Assembly (NCBI RefSeq): GCF_000519185.1
Contig: NZ_JAFA01000032.1
Location: 37,034-101,033 of the forward strand
Source: Paraburkholderia nodosa DSM 21604
GTDB lineage: Bacteria > Pseudomonadota > Gammaproteobacteria > Burkholderiales > Burkholderiaceae
Reading direction: 5' to 3'
DNA: 64,000 nt
The notes beneath the pieces were generated by a model. That model was not told where the DNA came from and did no database searches. It was given only the letters and a program-made list of their open reading frames with translations. The translations under genes were made by a program, and so were the position numbers. How positions within the stretch are numbered: position 1 is the stretch's first letter; every line of letters begins with the position of its first letter. Of the stretch, positions 1 to 10,563 are shown piece by piece.

Positions 1-319
1 TTTCGAATATGTCTTCGACGATCTTCGAGTCGAACTGCGCATTGAGGCGCCACGCGAGCACATCGCGGTCGAGCAGGTTCCAGTCGGAGAAGGGCAGGAC
101 ACGTGTGCCGATCTTGGGCGAAACGGCAATGAGCCGTTTGCCCGCCAACTGCTTGATCGCTTCGCGCAGCGTGGTGCGGCTCACGCCGTACGCGCTGCAC
201 AGTTCGCTTTCGACCGGCAGCGCGTCGCCGGGCGCAAACTCGCCCGAGACCACGCGCATGCCGATAATCTTGGCGATCTGCGTTGTTATATTGCCAACGA
301 CCGGTTCGCGCTCGAACAT
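1..319 (-). CDS. GntR-family transcriptional regulator (N-terminal part, runs off the window)
   Basis: About 106 codons are visible, beginning with ATG at 319 behind a GGGGAAG purine run. The translation opens MFEREPVVGNITTQIAKIIG and contains a winged helix-turn-helix with the GntR pattern ESELCSAYGVSRTTLREAI, where the recognition helix carries SRTTLREA. The C-terminal effector domain (FCD type is usual for this subgroup) lies outside the window. It is the last gene of the co-oriented arabinoside operon, 44 bp after the arabinofuranosidase stop, so it is probably the local repressor that senses the sugar or a catabolite. The family is clear; the ligand is inferred from context only. Confidence 0.85.
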   Translation of the reverse strand, partial: MFEREPVVGNITTQIAKIIGMRVVSGEFAPGDALPVESELCSAYGVSRTTLREAIKQLAGKRLIAVSPKIGTRVLPFSDWNLLDRDVLAWRLNAQFDSKIVEDIFE

Positions 320-363
320 CACTTCCCCTTCATGGACGTCGTGCACAGCGTGTCCGTGCTGTG

Positions 364-1875
364 TTATCGGGCGGTCGTCACAATCACGTTCCACGAGCCC
401 GGTTTGAGCTTCGCGCGCACGCGTTCCCCCTCGACCGACACGGCGCTGTTGACTGCAGGCGCCACCGTCGTTGGCGCCTCCACCGTGTTCACCGCTTTCA
501 TGTTGGCATGATACAACTCGAGCGCGTGATCGAGCGTACGTTCCTTGCCGAGTCCGCGCAGCTCGACATCGAGTTCCATTTCGTCGCTCAGGTGGCGGTT
601 GAGCGCGAAGAGGGTCGTCGTGCCGGTGGCGCGATCGTCCACCACCGCTGCGCAAAGATAGGGGATCTCCGGAAAGGTTTCCGCTTCATAGGTGGGCGAA
701 TCGATCACCGGCTTGAGCACGCGGCCATGGCCGAATTTCGAGGCCTGCGCGAACGGATGGAAGATGGTCTGGCGCCACGCGCGGCCGCCGGGCTCCGTCA
801 TGATCGGCCCGATCACGTTGACGAGTTGCGCGAGACAGGCGGTTTTCACGCGGTCCGAGTTGTTCATCATGGTGATGAGCGCGCCGCCCACCAAGAGCGC
901 GTCTTCGTGGTTGTAGACCTCCTCGATGAGCCGCGGCGCCTCGGGCCAGCCCGGCTTGCGCAGGTCGTTGATGGTGCGCGCCTTGTACCAGACGTTCCAT
1001 TCGTCGAATGAAAGCATGATGCGTTTGGACGAATGCTTGCGCGCGGCCACGCTGTCCGCCACCGAGACGATTTCCTTGATGAACAGGTCCATCACTTCGA
1101 TGTTGCCGAAGAATTCCGCGGTCGAGTCGCGCCGGTTCTCGAAGTAAGTATGTAGCGAAATGAAATCGACCTGCTCGAAGCAATGGTCGAGCACGCGGTC
1201 CTCCCACGCGCCATAGGTGGGCATTTCATGCGTGGAGGAGCCGCACGCGGCGAGCTGGATGGTGGGGTCGACCGAGCGCATGAGCTTGGCCGTTTCGAGC
1301 GCGGCACGTCCGTATTCTTCGGCAGTCTTGCGGCAGATCTGCCACGGGCCGTCCATTTCGTTGCCGAGACACCAGAACTTGATGTCGTGGGGCTGTTCAT
1401 AGCCGTGCTCGCGGCGCAGGTCGGAGAGCGCCGTGCCGCCCGGATGATTGCAATATTCGACGAAGCGGCGCGCCTCGTCGGGACCGCGCGTGCCGAGGTT
1501 CACGCCGTACATGGGCTCGATGTCGAGCGAGCGGCACCATTCGATGAATTCATTCGTGCCGAACTGGTTGGTTTCGGTGGAGTACCACGCAAGATCGAGG
1601 CGGCGCGGGCGCTTTTCGCGCGGGCCCACGCCGTCTTCCCAGTTGTAGCCCGAGAGGAAATTGCCGCCCGGGTAACGCACGATCGTCGGGCCGAGTTCGC
1701 GCGTGAGCGCCATCACGTCCTTGCGGTAACCGCGCTCGTCGGCGTCCGGATGGCCGGGCTCGAAAATGCCGGTGTAGACGCAGCGGCCCATATGCTCGAC
1801 GAAGACGCCGAAGAGGCGCCGGTCGAGCTCGGAAATGACGAAGTCGCGATCGACGATGAGGCGGGAAGCGATCAT
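364..1875 (-). CDS. abfA: Alpha-N-arabinofuranosidase, GH51 family
   Basis: A 503-residue protein, the usual GH51 length. It should release terminal L-arabinofuranosyl residues from arabino-oligosaccharides. The catalytic acid/base is Glu173 in WCLGNEMDGPW and the nucleophile is Glu292 in SFDEWNVWY; RYPGGNFLSGYNW near residue 68 is another GH51 hallmark. There is no signal peptide, so it should act in the cytoplasm on imported oligosaccharides. The start ATG at 1875 follows a GAGGAA ribosome site. It lies 74 bp after the sugar-binding protein gene and 44 bp before the GntR regulator. Identification of the family is firm; the exact natural substrate is inferred. Confidence 0.95.
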   Translation of the reverse strand: MIASRLIVDRDFVISELDRRLFGVFVEHMGRCVYTGIFEPGHPDADERGYRKDVMALTRELGPTIVRYPGGNFLSGYNWEDGVGPREKRPRRLDLAWYSTETNQFGTNEFIEWCRSLDIEPMYGVNLGTRGPDEARRFVEYCNHPGGTALSDLRREHGYEQPHDIKFWCLGNEMDGPWQICRKTAEEYGRAALETAKLMRSVDPTIQLAACGSSTHEMPTYGAWEDRVLDHCFEQVDFISLHTYFENRRDSTAEFFGNIEVMDLFIKEIVSVADSVAARKHSSKRIMLSFDEWNVWYKARTINDLRKPGWPEAPRLIEEVYNHEDALLVGGALITMMNNSDRVKTACLAQLVNVIGPIMTEPGGRAWRQTIFHPFAQASKFGHGRVLKPVIDSPTYEAETFPEIPYLCAAVVDDRATGTTTLFALNRHLSDEMELDVELRGLGKERTLDHALELYHANMKAVNTVEAPTTVAPAVNSAVSVEGERVRAKLKPGSWNVIVTTAR

Positions 1876-1949
1876 GGTGTTCCTCTATCCATCCTGTAGC
1901 TGTGTGAAGTGAGGCGGCCGCGCCGGGCGGGCGCGGACCTCCGGTGGCG

Positions 1950-3281
1950 TTATCGTGCGAGCAGGGCGTTGGTGCGTTGTTCGGCTTGCTTCTGCACGTC
2001 GGCGACCGACTTGCCCGTCGAGAGCATGTTGCTGATCTCTTCGCCCACGATCTGCTGGATCGCGAACTGGCGCGGCACGGTGTTCGGCAGTGCGTAACCG
2101 GTGGTGGAGATCTCCTTGATTTCCGCGCGATGCGGCAGCGCGTTGAACGTGGCGCTCGTGATGATCGACTGCCGCGCGGGCAGATGGCCAGTGCGGGCCC
2201 AGTCGCCGTCGTGGTCGTAGAGGAACTTGAGGAACACGAGTGCGGCGTGGCGCGTCTTTTCGTCCTTTGCGCCACCCTTGAGCATGACCCACGAGTGGCC
2301 GTCGGCCCACACCGCTTTCTTCTGATACAGATTCGGGAACGGCACCACGTCGTAGCCGTTGGCAAGCGGTGAGTCTGCCTTCTTCGCGAGATTCGTGAAG
2401 TCCTCGATCATCCACGTGCCGCACATGAGCACGCCCGCCTTGCCGTTTTCGAAGGCCTGGTTGGCCGCGCCGTAGTCGAGCCCCGGCGTGATCGCGCTCG
2501 CCTTCATGAGCTTGTCGTAGAGCGTGAGCGCATTGGTGGCGGCCGGCGTGTCCATGTCGATCTTCGTCGGGCCATTGGGGAACAGCGTACCGTTCTGCTG
2601 ATAGACCCACGTGTCGAACGTGCGCGTTTGCGCGGCCGATTCGTTGGCGATCGGCACGGCGAAGTAGGGCAGGCCCGTTTTGTCCTTGAACTGCTTCGCC
2701 TGAGCGAGCAGTTCGTCGGGCGTCTTCGGCAGGATGGGCTTGCCGCTCGCGTCGACGAGTCCCGCTTTCTTGAACAGGTTCACGTCGATGTGCCAGAGCC
2801 ACGAATGCGTGTCGAACGGCAGCGCATAGGTTTTGTCGCCGAACGTCACGGCGCGGTGCGCCTGGGTCGTGAAATCGCCCTTGTCCACGCCGACCGACTT
2901 GAAGCCGTCGTCGAGCGGTTCGACCAGATTGCGCTTCACGTAGTCGCCCAGCACGGACTCGTGCATGACCGAGATGGTCGGCACGTCGCGGCTCAGAATG
3001 CGCGCGTCGATCTGCGTATAGTAGGGCGCCCACTCGATGATCTGCGGCTTGACGACGATGTCTTCCTTGTTCGTCGCGTTGAACTGGTTCACGAGCGTCG
3101 TGATGATGCCGCACTCGCCCGAGGCCTGGCTCACGTCGTTGACCTTGCCGTATTCGGCGTCGCAGGCGCCGAAAAAGCGTGACAGCGTGATTTCCGTTTT
3201 GGCCTGGGCCGGCGCCGTCAAGGTCACCGCAAGGCCGAGCGCAGCAAGCGTGAGTACGCCGCGCATCAACGATCTTCTCAT
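1950..3281 (-). CDS. Sugar ABC transporter substrate-binding protein
   Basis: A 443-residue periplasmic binding protein of the extracellular solute-binding family 1 (MalE/UgpB-like). Residues 1-27 form a classical signal peptide ending in the cleavage site AQA. The body shows typical patterns such as PFDTHSWLWHIDVNLFKKAG and FENGKAGVLMCGTWM. The start at 3281 follows AGGAGAGA. It is separated by 125 bp from the upstream permease gene and precedes the GH51 enzyme, so the ligand is most likely an arabinose-containing oligosaccharide or L-arabinose. Ligand assignment is by context only. Confidence 0.93.
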   Translation of the reverse strand: MRRSLMRGVLTLAALGLAVTLTAPAQAKTEITLSRFFGACDAEYGKVNDVSQASGECGIITTLVNQFNATNKEDIVVKPQIIEWAPYYTQIDARILSRDVPTISVMHESVLGDYVKRNLVEPLDDGFKSVGVDKGDFTTQAHRAVTFGDKTYALPFDTHSWLWHIDVNLFKKAGLVDASGKPILPKTPDELLAQAKQFKDKTGLPYFAVPIANESAAQTRTFDTWVYQQNGTLFPNGPTKIDMDTPAATNALTLYDKLMKASAITPGLDYGAANQAFENGKAGVLMCGTWMIEDFTNLAKKADSPLANGYDVVPFPNLYQKKAVWADGHSWVMLKGGAKDEKTRHAALVFLKFLYDHDGDWARTGHLPARQSIITSATFNALPHRAEIKEISTTGYALPNTVPRQFAIQQIVGEEISNMLSTGKSVADVQKQAEQRTNALLAR

Positions 3282-3406
3282 GTCTCTCTCCTGTGCAAGA
3301 CCCCGCTGGCGCGCTGTTCACGCGCTCCCAGTGGATCATTTTGTTTGTACTGCGAATCAAACGGAAACCGGGCGCTGCTGGCCGATGTGTGTTTCGGGGT
3401 CGCCAC

Positions 3407-4270
3407 CTACCGGACTGCGGTGCCGGCCACGGCCGCCACGATGTACTTCTGGAAGAACAGATACAGCACGAAGATGGGCAAGCCGGCGAAGACGGCCTGC
3501 GCCATGAGGTAGCCGATGCCCTCGGACTGCGCGAAATTGCCTTGCGTGGAGGCGAGCCCGATCGTCAGCGTGTACATCTCGGGCTTCGACGCGGAAACGA
3601 GGGGCCAGAGATAGTCGTTCCACGCACCGAGAAACGTGAAGATGGCGAGCGTCGCCTGCGCCGGCAGCGAAAGCGGCAGCACGACGCGCCAGAACACCTT
3701 GAAGCGCGAGGCATTGTCGAGCAAGGCGGCCTCTTCGATCTCGATGGGCACGGCCTTGAAGTACTGCGTCATCAGATACACGCCGAACGGCGAGGCGAGG
3801 CGCGGCAGAATCAGCGCGCCGTAGGTGTTGTGCCAGTCGAGCGTGGCGAAGATGTGGTGCAGCGGAATCACGAGCGCCTGCTCCGGCACGGCGAGTCCGC
3901 ACAGGCAAAGCACATAGATATAGCGTTTGCCGGGAAACTCGGTGCGCGCAAAGCCATAGCCCGCGAGCGAGGCGATTACGAGCGTGAGCAGCGTCTGGCC
4001 GATCGAAACGATGAGGCTGTTGACGAGCCACCCGCCCACTGCCGAGGTGTTGAGGATGTTCGTGTAGTTCTGCAGCGTGAAGGGCGGCGAAAAGAGCACG
4101 TCGGTGTGCTGTTCGAGAAACGCATTCGGCTTGAACGAGAGGCACAGCACCCAGACGAGCGGTGTGATCCAGAAAAGCGCGAGCACGACCACGGCGCCGA
4201 GCATCAGGCGGTCGCCCATGCGGCCCGTCAGCGAGCCGCGCGAGCGGGTTTCGAAAGCGAGCGTGCTCAT
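3407..4270 (-). CDS. Carbohydrate ABC transporter permease, MalG/AraQ type
   Basis: A 287-residue inner-membrane permease. The start ATG at 4270 overlaps the stop of the upstream permease by 4 bp (ATGA), a sign of translational coupling; an open frame continues upstream of it but has no matching features. Several hydrophobic segments are evident, and the EAA loop that docks on the ATPase is visible at about residues 180-200 (EEAALLDNASRFKVFWRVVLP). It pairs with the upstream MalF-type permease to form the channel. Confidence 0.93.
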   Translation of the reverse strand: MSTLAFETRSRGSLTGRMGDRLMLGAVVVLALFWITPLVWVLCLSFKPNAFLEQHTDVLFSPPFTLQNYTNILNTSAVGGWLVNSLIVSIGQTLLTLVIASLAGYGFARTEFPGKRYIYVLCLCGLAVPEQALVIPLHHIFATLDWHNTYGALILPRLASPFGVYLMTQYFKAVPIEIEEAALLDNASRFKVFWRVVLPLSLPAQATLAIFTFLGAWNDYLWPLVSASKPEMYTLTIGLASTQGNFAQSEGIGYLMAQAVFAGLPIFVLYLFFQKYIVAAVAGTAVR

Positions 4271-5182
4271 GCCTTCTCCTTCTTGCGCAGAAGCCAGGCC
4301 TGCGCAACCACGCCGATCAGCATCAGCGCGAACAGCACTTGCGCCGCCGCTGCGGAATAGCCGAACGACCATTGGCGGAAGCCGGTTTCGTAGATGAATT
4401 GCACGAGCGGGCGCGTGGAATTGTTGGGGCCGCCGTCCGTGAGCAACTGGGCCTGGCCGAACAACTGAAACTGCAGCACCGCTTCGATCACCGCCACGAG
4501 CGCAACGGTGCGCCAGATGGAAGGCAGCGTGATCTTGGTGAACGTGCGCCAGCGCGAGGCGTTGTCGAGCGCCGCGGCCTCGTAAAGCTCCTGCGGAATC
4601 TGCTGGAGCGCGGCCAGGAACAGCATCATCGGCAGGCCCATGATCCACCAGACCGTGACGACGGCGATAGCGGGCAGCGCGGTGGCCTCGTGCATCAGCG
4701 GGACGAATTCCGGCAAATGGAGCGCGTGGCTCAGGTCGGCGAGCAGGCCGTTGCCGGGCATCATCACGAGCTTCCAGACCAGCGTGACGATTGTGACCGA
4801 TAACACGGATGAGCCGAAAAAAAGCGCGCGCAGCGCGGCGCCGAAGCGCCCGGGCCGGTTCAGCGCCAGCGCGAGCGCGAGGCCGAGCAGCACGAAGACA
4901 GGAACCGTGAGAATGACGAAGTAGAACGTGTTGCGCAGGGCGCCGCGGAAGATCGGGTCGAGGGTGAGATCGAGATAGTTGCGAATGCCGATGAATTCGC
5001 TCGTGCCGGCGAGCAGGTCCACGCGCTGCAGGCTGAGCCACCAGCCAAAGCACAACGGGACGATCAGCAACAGCACGTAGACGATCACGAACGGCAGCAC
5101 GAACAGCGCGTTGGACCACGGCGCGCGCAGGTTGCGCCGGCGGCCCTCGCGCGTTTCCGGCAGCGGCATGGCAAGCGAGCGG

Positions 5183-5193
<11 letters not shown>
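4267..5193 (-). CDS. Carbohydrate ABC transporter permease, MalF/UgpA type
   Basis: A 308-residue inner-membrane permease with a hydrophobic first helix (NALFVLPFVIVYVLLLIVPL) and a conserved EAA motif (YEAAALDNASRWRTFTKITLP) in the last third. I chose ATG at 5193 because AAGG lies at good spacing upstream and the gene then overlaps the ATPase stop by 11 bp. An ATG at 5169 has no ribosome site, and the longer frame to 5238 reads into the ATPase gene. It is the partner of the downstream MalG-type permease. Confidence 0.92.
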
Positions 5194-6271
<1,078 letters not shown>

Positions 6272-6341
6272 GGTGCCTCCTGTGGAGTAGTCTCGTACCG
6301 CCGCTTTTAGTGCGTTGATATTATGAAAAGAGCGATGCTCT

Positions 6342-6389
6342 AACCCATTCGTGTAAACACTGATCCTCTGGTATCCCAAATAATGGGTT
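6342..6389. promoter_or_regulatory. Inverted AACCCATT / AATGGGTT pair, possible operator
   Basis: AACCCATT at 6342-6349 and its inverse AATGGGTT at 6382-6389 lie 70-120 bp upstream of the ATPase start, in the AT-rich stretch expected to hold the promoter. They are candidates for binding by the operon's GntR regulator. Arms of 8 bp with a 32-bp gap are weak evidence. Confidence 0.25.
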
Positions 6390-6492
6390 TTATGCGCATT
6401 ACATCAATGGGGCGATTACGCAAGATGGGATGGAGAGGATTGCCTGGTAATTCCGTATCGCTTATGCGCGGGAGGCGCAATGCGTTAGCGAG

Positions 6493-6518
6493 ACAAAAAA
6501 ATACCCGCACGAGGCGGG
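6493..6518 (-). terminator. Rho-independent terminator (minus strand)
   Basis: Read on the minus strand, the stem CCCGC-CTCGT-GCGGG is followed by TATTTTTTTG. It does not follow any intact gene: the next intact minus-strand gene upstream ends at 6895. It probably insulates the arabinoside operon from upstream transcription, or is left over from a decayed gene. Confidence 0.7.
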
Positions 6519-6894
6519 CAAGAGGTTTGAGGAGACACTAAGAGAGGACGCGGGGGGCACCCTCAATGCAGACTGTAGCGCTTACCGCGGCAGTCCACAC
6601 CTATCAGAACGGGGAGGGTGGGTGAAATGTCGGTGTGAGTGGCAGCGCAAAGCGGGGACACGGATCGGGTGGTAATTGATTCGGTATCCTGATTCAATAC
6701 GAGTCTCGCTATTTTTCCATTCGGATTTGAAGTACGGTTGGATTGTAGAGCCAAGCCTGGCACGCGCGGCTCATGGAGATTCCCGCCTGGAAGGATCCAT
6801 TCGCGGGGCTCGACGCGCCCGAACTGCCACCGGTCGGGGTGGAAGCAAGATAGCGGTGGGCGGCGTTCTAACGTCAACCCGAAGTGCGCCAGAC

Positions 6895-7866
6895 TCAGTG
6901 CGACGAAACATATATCGCATCCGCAAACGGCTCCGGAATGGCAAAGCTTGCGCGTATCCGCTTCGTTTCCGCTGCAGGCGTGAGGCCAAAGAGTCTTTTG
7001 AACTCCCTGCTGAACTGGGACGCACTCGTGTAGCCCACCGCGAGGCTCGCCGCCTCCGCGGTCAGGTCCTGCCGGACCATCAACAGGCGAGCCTGATGCA
7101 AACGCGTCGACTTCACGTACTGCATCGGCGAGACCTGGGTGATCGCCTTGAAGTGGCTATGGAAGCTCGGCACGCTCATTCCCGCTTCTTGCGCCAACTG
7201 CATCACGTCCAGTGGCTGCGCGTAGCCGGCGTGGATCAGGCGTAGCGATCTGCCTATCCGGCCGAACTGACCTCGCATCGCTAAAGCCTCGCGCATCGAG
7301 CTGCCTTGTGCGCCGGTGAGCACCCGGAAATAGAGTTCGCGCAGCAGGCACGGGCCCAATACGGCGGCTTCGAGGGGCCGATGCATCGCCTCGAGCAAGC
7401 GCAGCAACGAGACCTGCATCGCGTCATCCATCGGCGTCGACATCATGCTTTGAGGCGCTTGCACGCGCTCCGCTACGCCTTCGCGATCGATCTGTACCGC
7501 CAGTTCGGCGGCCAGCGTGAAATCGAGATGCAGGTAGAGCGCAAGCAACGGACGCTCCGCAGTTGCGTCGGTTTCCATGCTGAACGGAACTGGCACGGAC
7601 ACGGCCAGATAGTGCTGTTCATCGTACAGGTAGAGACGGTCGCCGAAATAACCTCGCTTGCGCCCCTGGCAAACGATCACGATGCCGGGGTCGTAGAGCA
7701 CCGGCGTGCGTGACAGCGGCCGGTTCGAACGCAGGATACGGACGCCCGGCAGCGCGGTGAGGTTGTAGCCCTCCTCGGGCGCCAACGCGCGAAGCAAGGC
7801 AATGATGCGCTTGCGGCTGCGCGACGAGAGGTCAGGATTGTGGGTAGAGGCCCGCTTCGTGCTCAT
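6895..7866 (-). CDS. AraC-family transcriptional regulator with AraC_N domain
   Basis: A 323-residue regulator. The N-terminal two thirds match the AraC-type N-terminal cupin-like domain (ILRSNRPLSRTPVLYDPGIV, then a CQG-containing strand); the C-terminus has the double helix-turn-helix, with MSVPSFHSHFKAITQVSPMQ and YTSASQFSREFKRLFGLTP. I chose ATG 7866; a TTG at 7878 is also in frame, and neither has a clear ribosome site. It diverges from the SDR gene at 7961 with a 94-bp shared promoter region, the usual arrangement in which this regulator activates the neighbouring dehydrogenase. Confidence 0.9.
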   Translation of the reverse strand: MSTKRASTHNPDLSSRSRKRIIALLRALAPEEGYNLTALPGVRILRSNRPLSRTPVLYDPGIVIVCQGRKRGYFGDRLYLYDEQHYLAVSVPVPFSMETDATAERPLLALYLHLDFTLAAELAVQIDREGVAERVQAPQSMMSTPMDDAMQVSLLRLLEAMHRPLEAAVLGPCLLRELYFRVLTGAQGSSMREALAMRGQFGRIGRSLRLIHAGYAQPLDVMQLAQEAGMSVPSFHSHFKAITQVSPMQYVKSTRLHQARLLMVRQDLTAEAASLAVGYTSASQFSREFKRLFGLTPAAETKRIRASFAIPEPFADAIYVSSH

Positions 7867-7960
7867 AGTTTTAGGCAAGAAAAATAGCGGAATTTCGCTT
7901 GGTTCGCTCCGCTCTTCAGACTAGTATGCACTCACCAGACCACATTCGGGAGAAGCTTCA

Positions 7961-8794
7961 ATGGAGTCCAGCAAAATTCTGCTCATCACTGGCGTGAGCA
8001 GCGGCTTTGGTCGCGCGCTAGCGCAAGAGGCGGTTGCGGCAGGCCACAAAGTCGTCGGTACCGTGAGAAGTCTCGAGAAGAAGCGCGAGTTCGAGTCTCT
8101 CTCTGCAAATGCCGCATTCGCACGCGTGCTCGATGTGACCGACTTCGACGCGATCGACGGTATCGTCGAGGAAATCGAGGCGAGCGTCGGGCCGGTCGAT
8201 GTGTTGGTCAACAATGCTGGCTACGGGCACGAAGGCGTCATGGAAGAATCGCCCCTGGCCGAAATGCGCAGACAGTTCGACGTCAACGTGTTTGGCGCGG
8301 TCGCCATGATGAAGGCGGTTCTGCCGTTCATGCGTGCGCGCAGACGTGGCCACATTCTGAACATCACGTCGATGGGCGGCTATATCACCATGCCGGGCAT
8401 CAGCTATTACTGCGGTAGCAAGTTCGCCCTGGAGGGCATCTCCGAGGCGCTTGGTAAGGAGGTCAAACCTTTCGGTATCGCCGTGACAGCCGTTGCGCCT
8501 GGCTCCTTCCGCACCGACTGGGCCGGCCGCTCGATGCGACGAACGCCCCGTTCGATCCCGGATTACGACGCGAACTTCGATCCTATCCGCAAAGCGCGCG
8601 AGGAGAAAAGCGGCAAGCAATTGGGCGATCCCCAAAAGGCAGCGCGCGCGATGCTTGCCGCAATCGCCGCGGACCACCCTCCCGCGCATCTTTTGCTAGG
8701 TAGCGATGCACTCGGGCTCGTGAGGGACAAGCTGTCGACGTTGGAAGACGAAATCCGTGCCTGGGAGAGCGTGACGGTCTCGACTGACGGCTGA
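7961..8794 (+). CDS. SDR-family NAD(P)-dependent oxidoreductase
   Basis: A 277-residue classical short-chain dehydrogenase. The cofactor loop is GVSSGFG (residues 11-17), NNAG is at 84-87, catalytic Ser about 137 (NITSMGG), and Tyr150-x3-Lys154 sits in SYYCGSKFALEG. The GxxxGxG loop without an acidic residue at the end of beta-2 is compatible with NADP preference. It is transcribed divergently from an AraC regulator that probably controls it. The substrate is unknown; the family covers many aldehydes, ketones and alcohols. Confidence 0.92.
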   Translation: MESSKILLITGVSSGFGRALAQEAVAAGHKVVGTVRSLEKKREFESLSANAAFARVLDVTDFDAIDGIVEEIEASVGPVDVLVNNAGYGHEGVMEESPLAEMRRQFDVNVFGAVAMMKAVLPFMRARRRGHILNITSMGGYITMPGISYYCGSKFALEGISEALGKEVKPFGIAVTAVAPGSFRTDWAGRSMRRTPRSIPDYDANFDPIRKAREEKSGKQLGDPQKAARAMLAAIAADHPPAHLLLGSDALGLVRDKLSTLEDEIRAWESVTVSTDG

Positions 8795-8818
8795 GGAGCA
8801 CAGGCGTGACGGGGCTTC

Positions 8819-9127
8819 TCACCCGGCTTGAAACTGCTGGCACTCCGTTGCGAACCAATGGTCGACCACGCGCTGCGCCGCCTGAAGATCCTCGGGGTAG
8901 TACGGGTCGTTCCATGGTGACGGGTCGTAGCCGGCCTTCCTTAGCGCCGCAACCTCGCTTTGGTGTTGTGCCATCGTCGGAGGCGCGTTGCTCCTGAGCG
9001 CGGCGAGGTCACGGCACTCCATTGGACTCAGATGTGACCCGCTTTGCGGCACGCCGCCGGCGGCACATCCAGCCAGCAGGAGCGCCAGCGCAGTCAGCGT
9101 CGTGCGGTTTTTCGGGCGGCTTTCCAT
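8819..9127 (-). CDS. Small DUF4148-like lipoprotein, paralogue of 35028-35351
   Basis: A 102-residue precursor with a short positively charged N-terminus, a hydrophobic stretch and the lipobox LLLAGC, so it should be lipidated at the cysteine. The mature part contains the DUF4148-type pattern AALRKAGYDPSPW...YYPEDLQAAQR. It ends 24 bp from the SDR stop in convergent orientation. The gene and some 20 bp upstream are duplicated at 35009-35351 at roughly 85 percent DNA identity by eye; that copy keeps a longer leader. Function unknown; DUF4148 proteins are abundant in Burkholderia. Confidence 0.85.
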   Translation of the reverse strand: MESRPKNRTTLTALALLLAGCAAGGVPQSGSHLSPMECRDLAALRSNAPPTMAQHQSEVAALRKAGYDPSPWNDPYYPEDLQAAQRVVDHWFATECQQFQAG

Positions 9128-9280
9128 AGCGCATCTCCACGCGTCTGATTGGCGCGACGAGCGGTACGATGCCGCCCGTCGCGCGTGACTTCCGCGTCTA
9201 TTTTGCCTTAGGCCAGTCGCCGGAACAGGCGCACTCGAAAGTGAAGAAAGCCGGGAGTCAGTGGAACGCGTGCGCCTGGT

Positions 9281-9706
9281 TCACTCGATCGCCGCTCCCT
9301 GTATCGCCTCGACGAGGTCCGCGTTGCTGTGGGCGCGGCCCGCGATGCCCCAGGAACCGTCCGCCGCATAGACGATGTTGGTCCAGATGTGGTCCCGCGT
9401 CAGCCGCCCGCCGGCCGCACGTTCGAGGATCGCGGTCGCCTTTTCGGTGAAAGCCTGTTTGGCCTCGGGCGTCGCAAGCGCGATCTGCGGCAGCGTGAGT
9501 TCGACGAACGCCGCGGCCGCTGGCTTGCCGGCCGAGAACACGCGTGCGGCCGGTATGACGTTCAGCGTTCCGATCACATTGGGCGTCATGAACGCGTTGC
9601 CTTCGAGCTGCGCGACACTCAACAGCGCCTGCGTCAAGGCGGCGAACGTATGGGCTTCGGCCTCGGTGGACAGCACTCCTTCGGATACGGTCAGCGTGAT
9701 AGGCAT
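9281..9706 (-). CDS. Tautomerase-family protein (4-oxalocrotonate tautomerase-like)
   Basis: A 141-residue protein beginning MPITLTV, so the N-terminal Pro needed as catalytic base in the tautomerase superfamily is present once Met is removed. At about twice the 4-OT monomer length, it resembles fused or cis-CaaD/MIF-like members. The C-terminal half has DHIWTNIVYAADGSWGIAG. It is divergent from the TetR gene at 9831, with a 124-bp AT-rich promoter region between. A role in degrading or detoxifying unsaturated keto acids is likely but not specific. Confidence 0.85.
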   Translation of the reverse strand: MPITLTVSEGVLSTEAEAHTFAALTQALLSVAQLEGNAFMTPNVIGTLNVIPAARVFSAGKPAAAAFVELTLPQIALATPEAKQAFTEKATAILERAAGGRLTRDHIWTNIVYAADGSWGIAGRAHSNADLVEAIQGAAIE

Positions 9707-9830
9707 GTCAGATCCTCACGTGTCAGTGACTGCGGTTAGTGGTATATATGTAGCAACTGCTCTCTATGTATAGACACTGGTTGCTCTTTAAGCAAGAAAA
9801 AAGAGCGATCGCTCCGAATGTGAGATTCCG

Positions 9831-10424
9831 ATGCGTTATACCGCCGAGCACAAGAACGAAACCCGCAAACGCATCGTCGATGCAGCGAGCCGCCTGTTCC
9901 GCCGCGACGGCTACGGCGGTTCCGGCATCGACGGCCTGACGAAGGAGGCGGGCGTCACCAACGGCGCGTTCTACGGGCACTTCAAATCGAAGGGCGAGGC
10001 GTTCCGCACGGTGGTTCTGGCTGGCATGGAACAGTTGCGGCTCGCCGTCGCCGATCTGAAAGCGAGCCGCGGCAAACGCTGGCTCAAGACGTTCATTGGC
10101 TTCTATCTGGGCCCGAAGCGCACTTGCGACATCGGCGAAAGCTGCGCGCTGCCGAGCTTTTCACCCGAGATGGTTCGCGCCGACGGCGAGACTCGCGAAG
10201 CCTATGAGGCGGAGCTGCGCCGCTTGATCGAGGAGGTCTCGGCGGGGCTACCCGACGAAGCCGGCGCGGCGCGCGACGACAAGGCGATCGCGCTGCTTGC
10301 GATGTTGTCGGGCGGAGTCACGCTGGCGCGGGCGGTGCCGGATCCGGCGCTGTCGAAGCGGATCGCCGACGCCGTCGAGCGCTCGGCGGTTGCGCTGACT
10401 TCGGCGCCGCGCAAGCAAGGCTGA
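9831..10424 (+). CDS. TetR/AcrR-family transcriptional regulator
   Basis: A 197-residue regulator with an N-terminal TetR helix-turn-helix (RIVDAASRLFRRDGYGGSGID, then EAGVTNGAFYGHFKSKGEAF). The C-terminal ligand domain is all-helical. It is divergent from the tautomerase gene at 9281-9706 and probably represses it. The effector is unknown. Confidence 0.92.
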   Translation: MRYTAEHKNETRKRIVDAASRLFRRDGYGGSGIDGLTKEAGVTNGAFYGHFKSKGEAFRTVVLAGMEQLRLAVADLKASRGKRWLKTFIGFYLGPKRTCDIGESCALPSFSPEMVRADGETREAYEAELRRLIEEVSAGLPDEAGAARDDKAIALLAMLSGGVTLARAVPDPALSKRIADAVERSAVALTSAPRKQG

Positions 10425-10563
10425 GGTTACGCGGAAGCGGGGACACTTGCCCTAGAGGCCGTTCGCCCACCAGCAGCAGACGAAGAAGGCCGACGCGCCA
10501 GTTGCGTCGTCGGCAGCACGGCAATGCGTTCGGGCGCCGGCACGACACCCGAACGCGGATTGC

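Larger units (their letters stand above)
6272..6894. other. Promoter region of the arabinoside operon plus non-coding relic
   Basis: No convincing gene. The part next to 6271 is AT-rich and should hold the operon promoter. The segment 6563-6877 has an open minus-strand frame without a credible start, family features or codon bias, but it ends just upstream of a good minus-strand terminator, so it may be the decayed 3' end of a lost gene. Confidence 0.5.
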
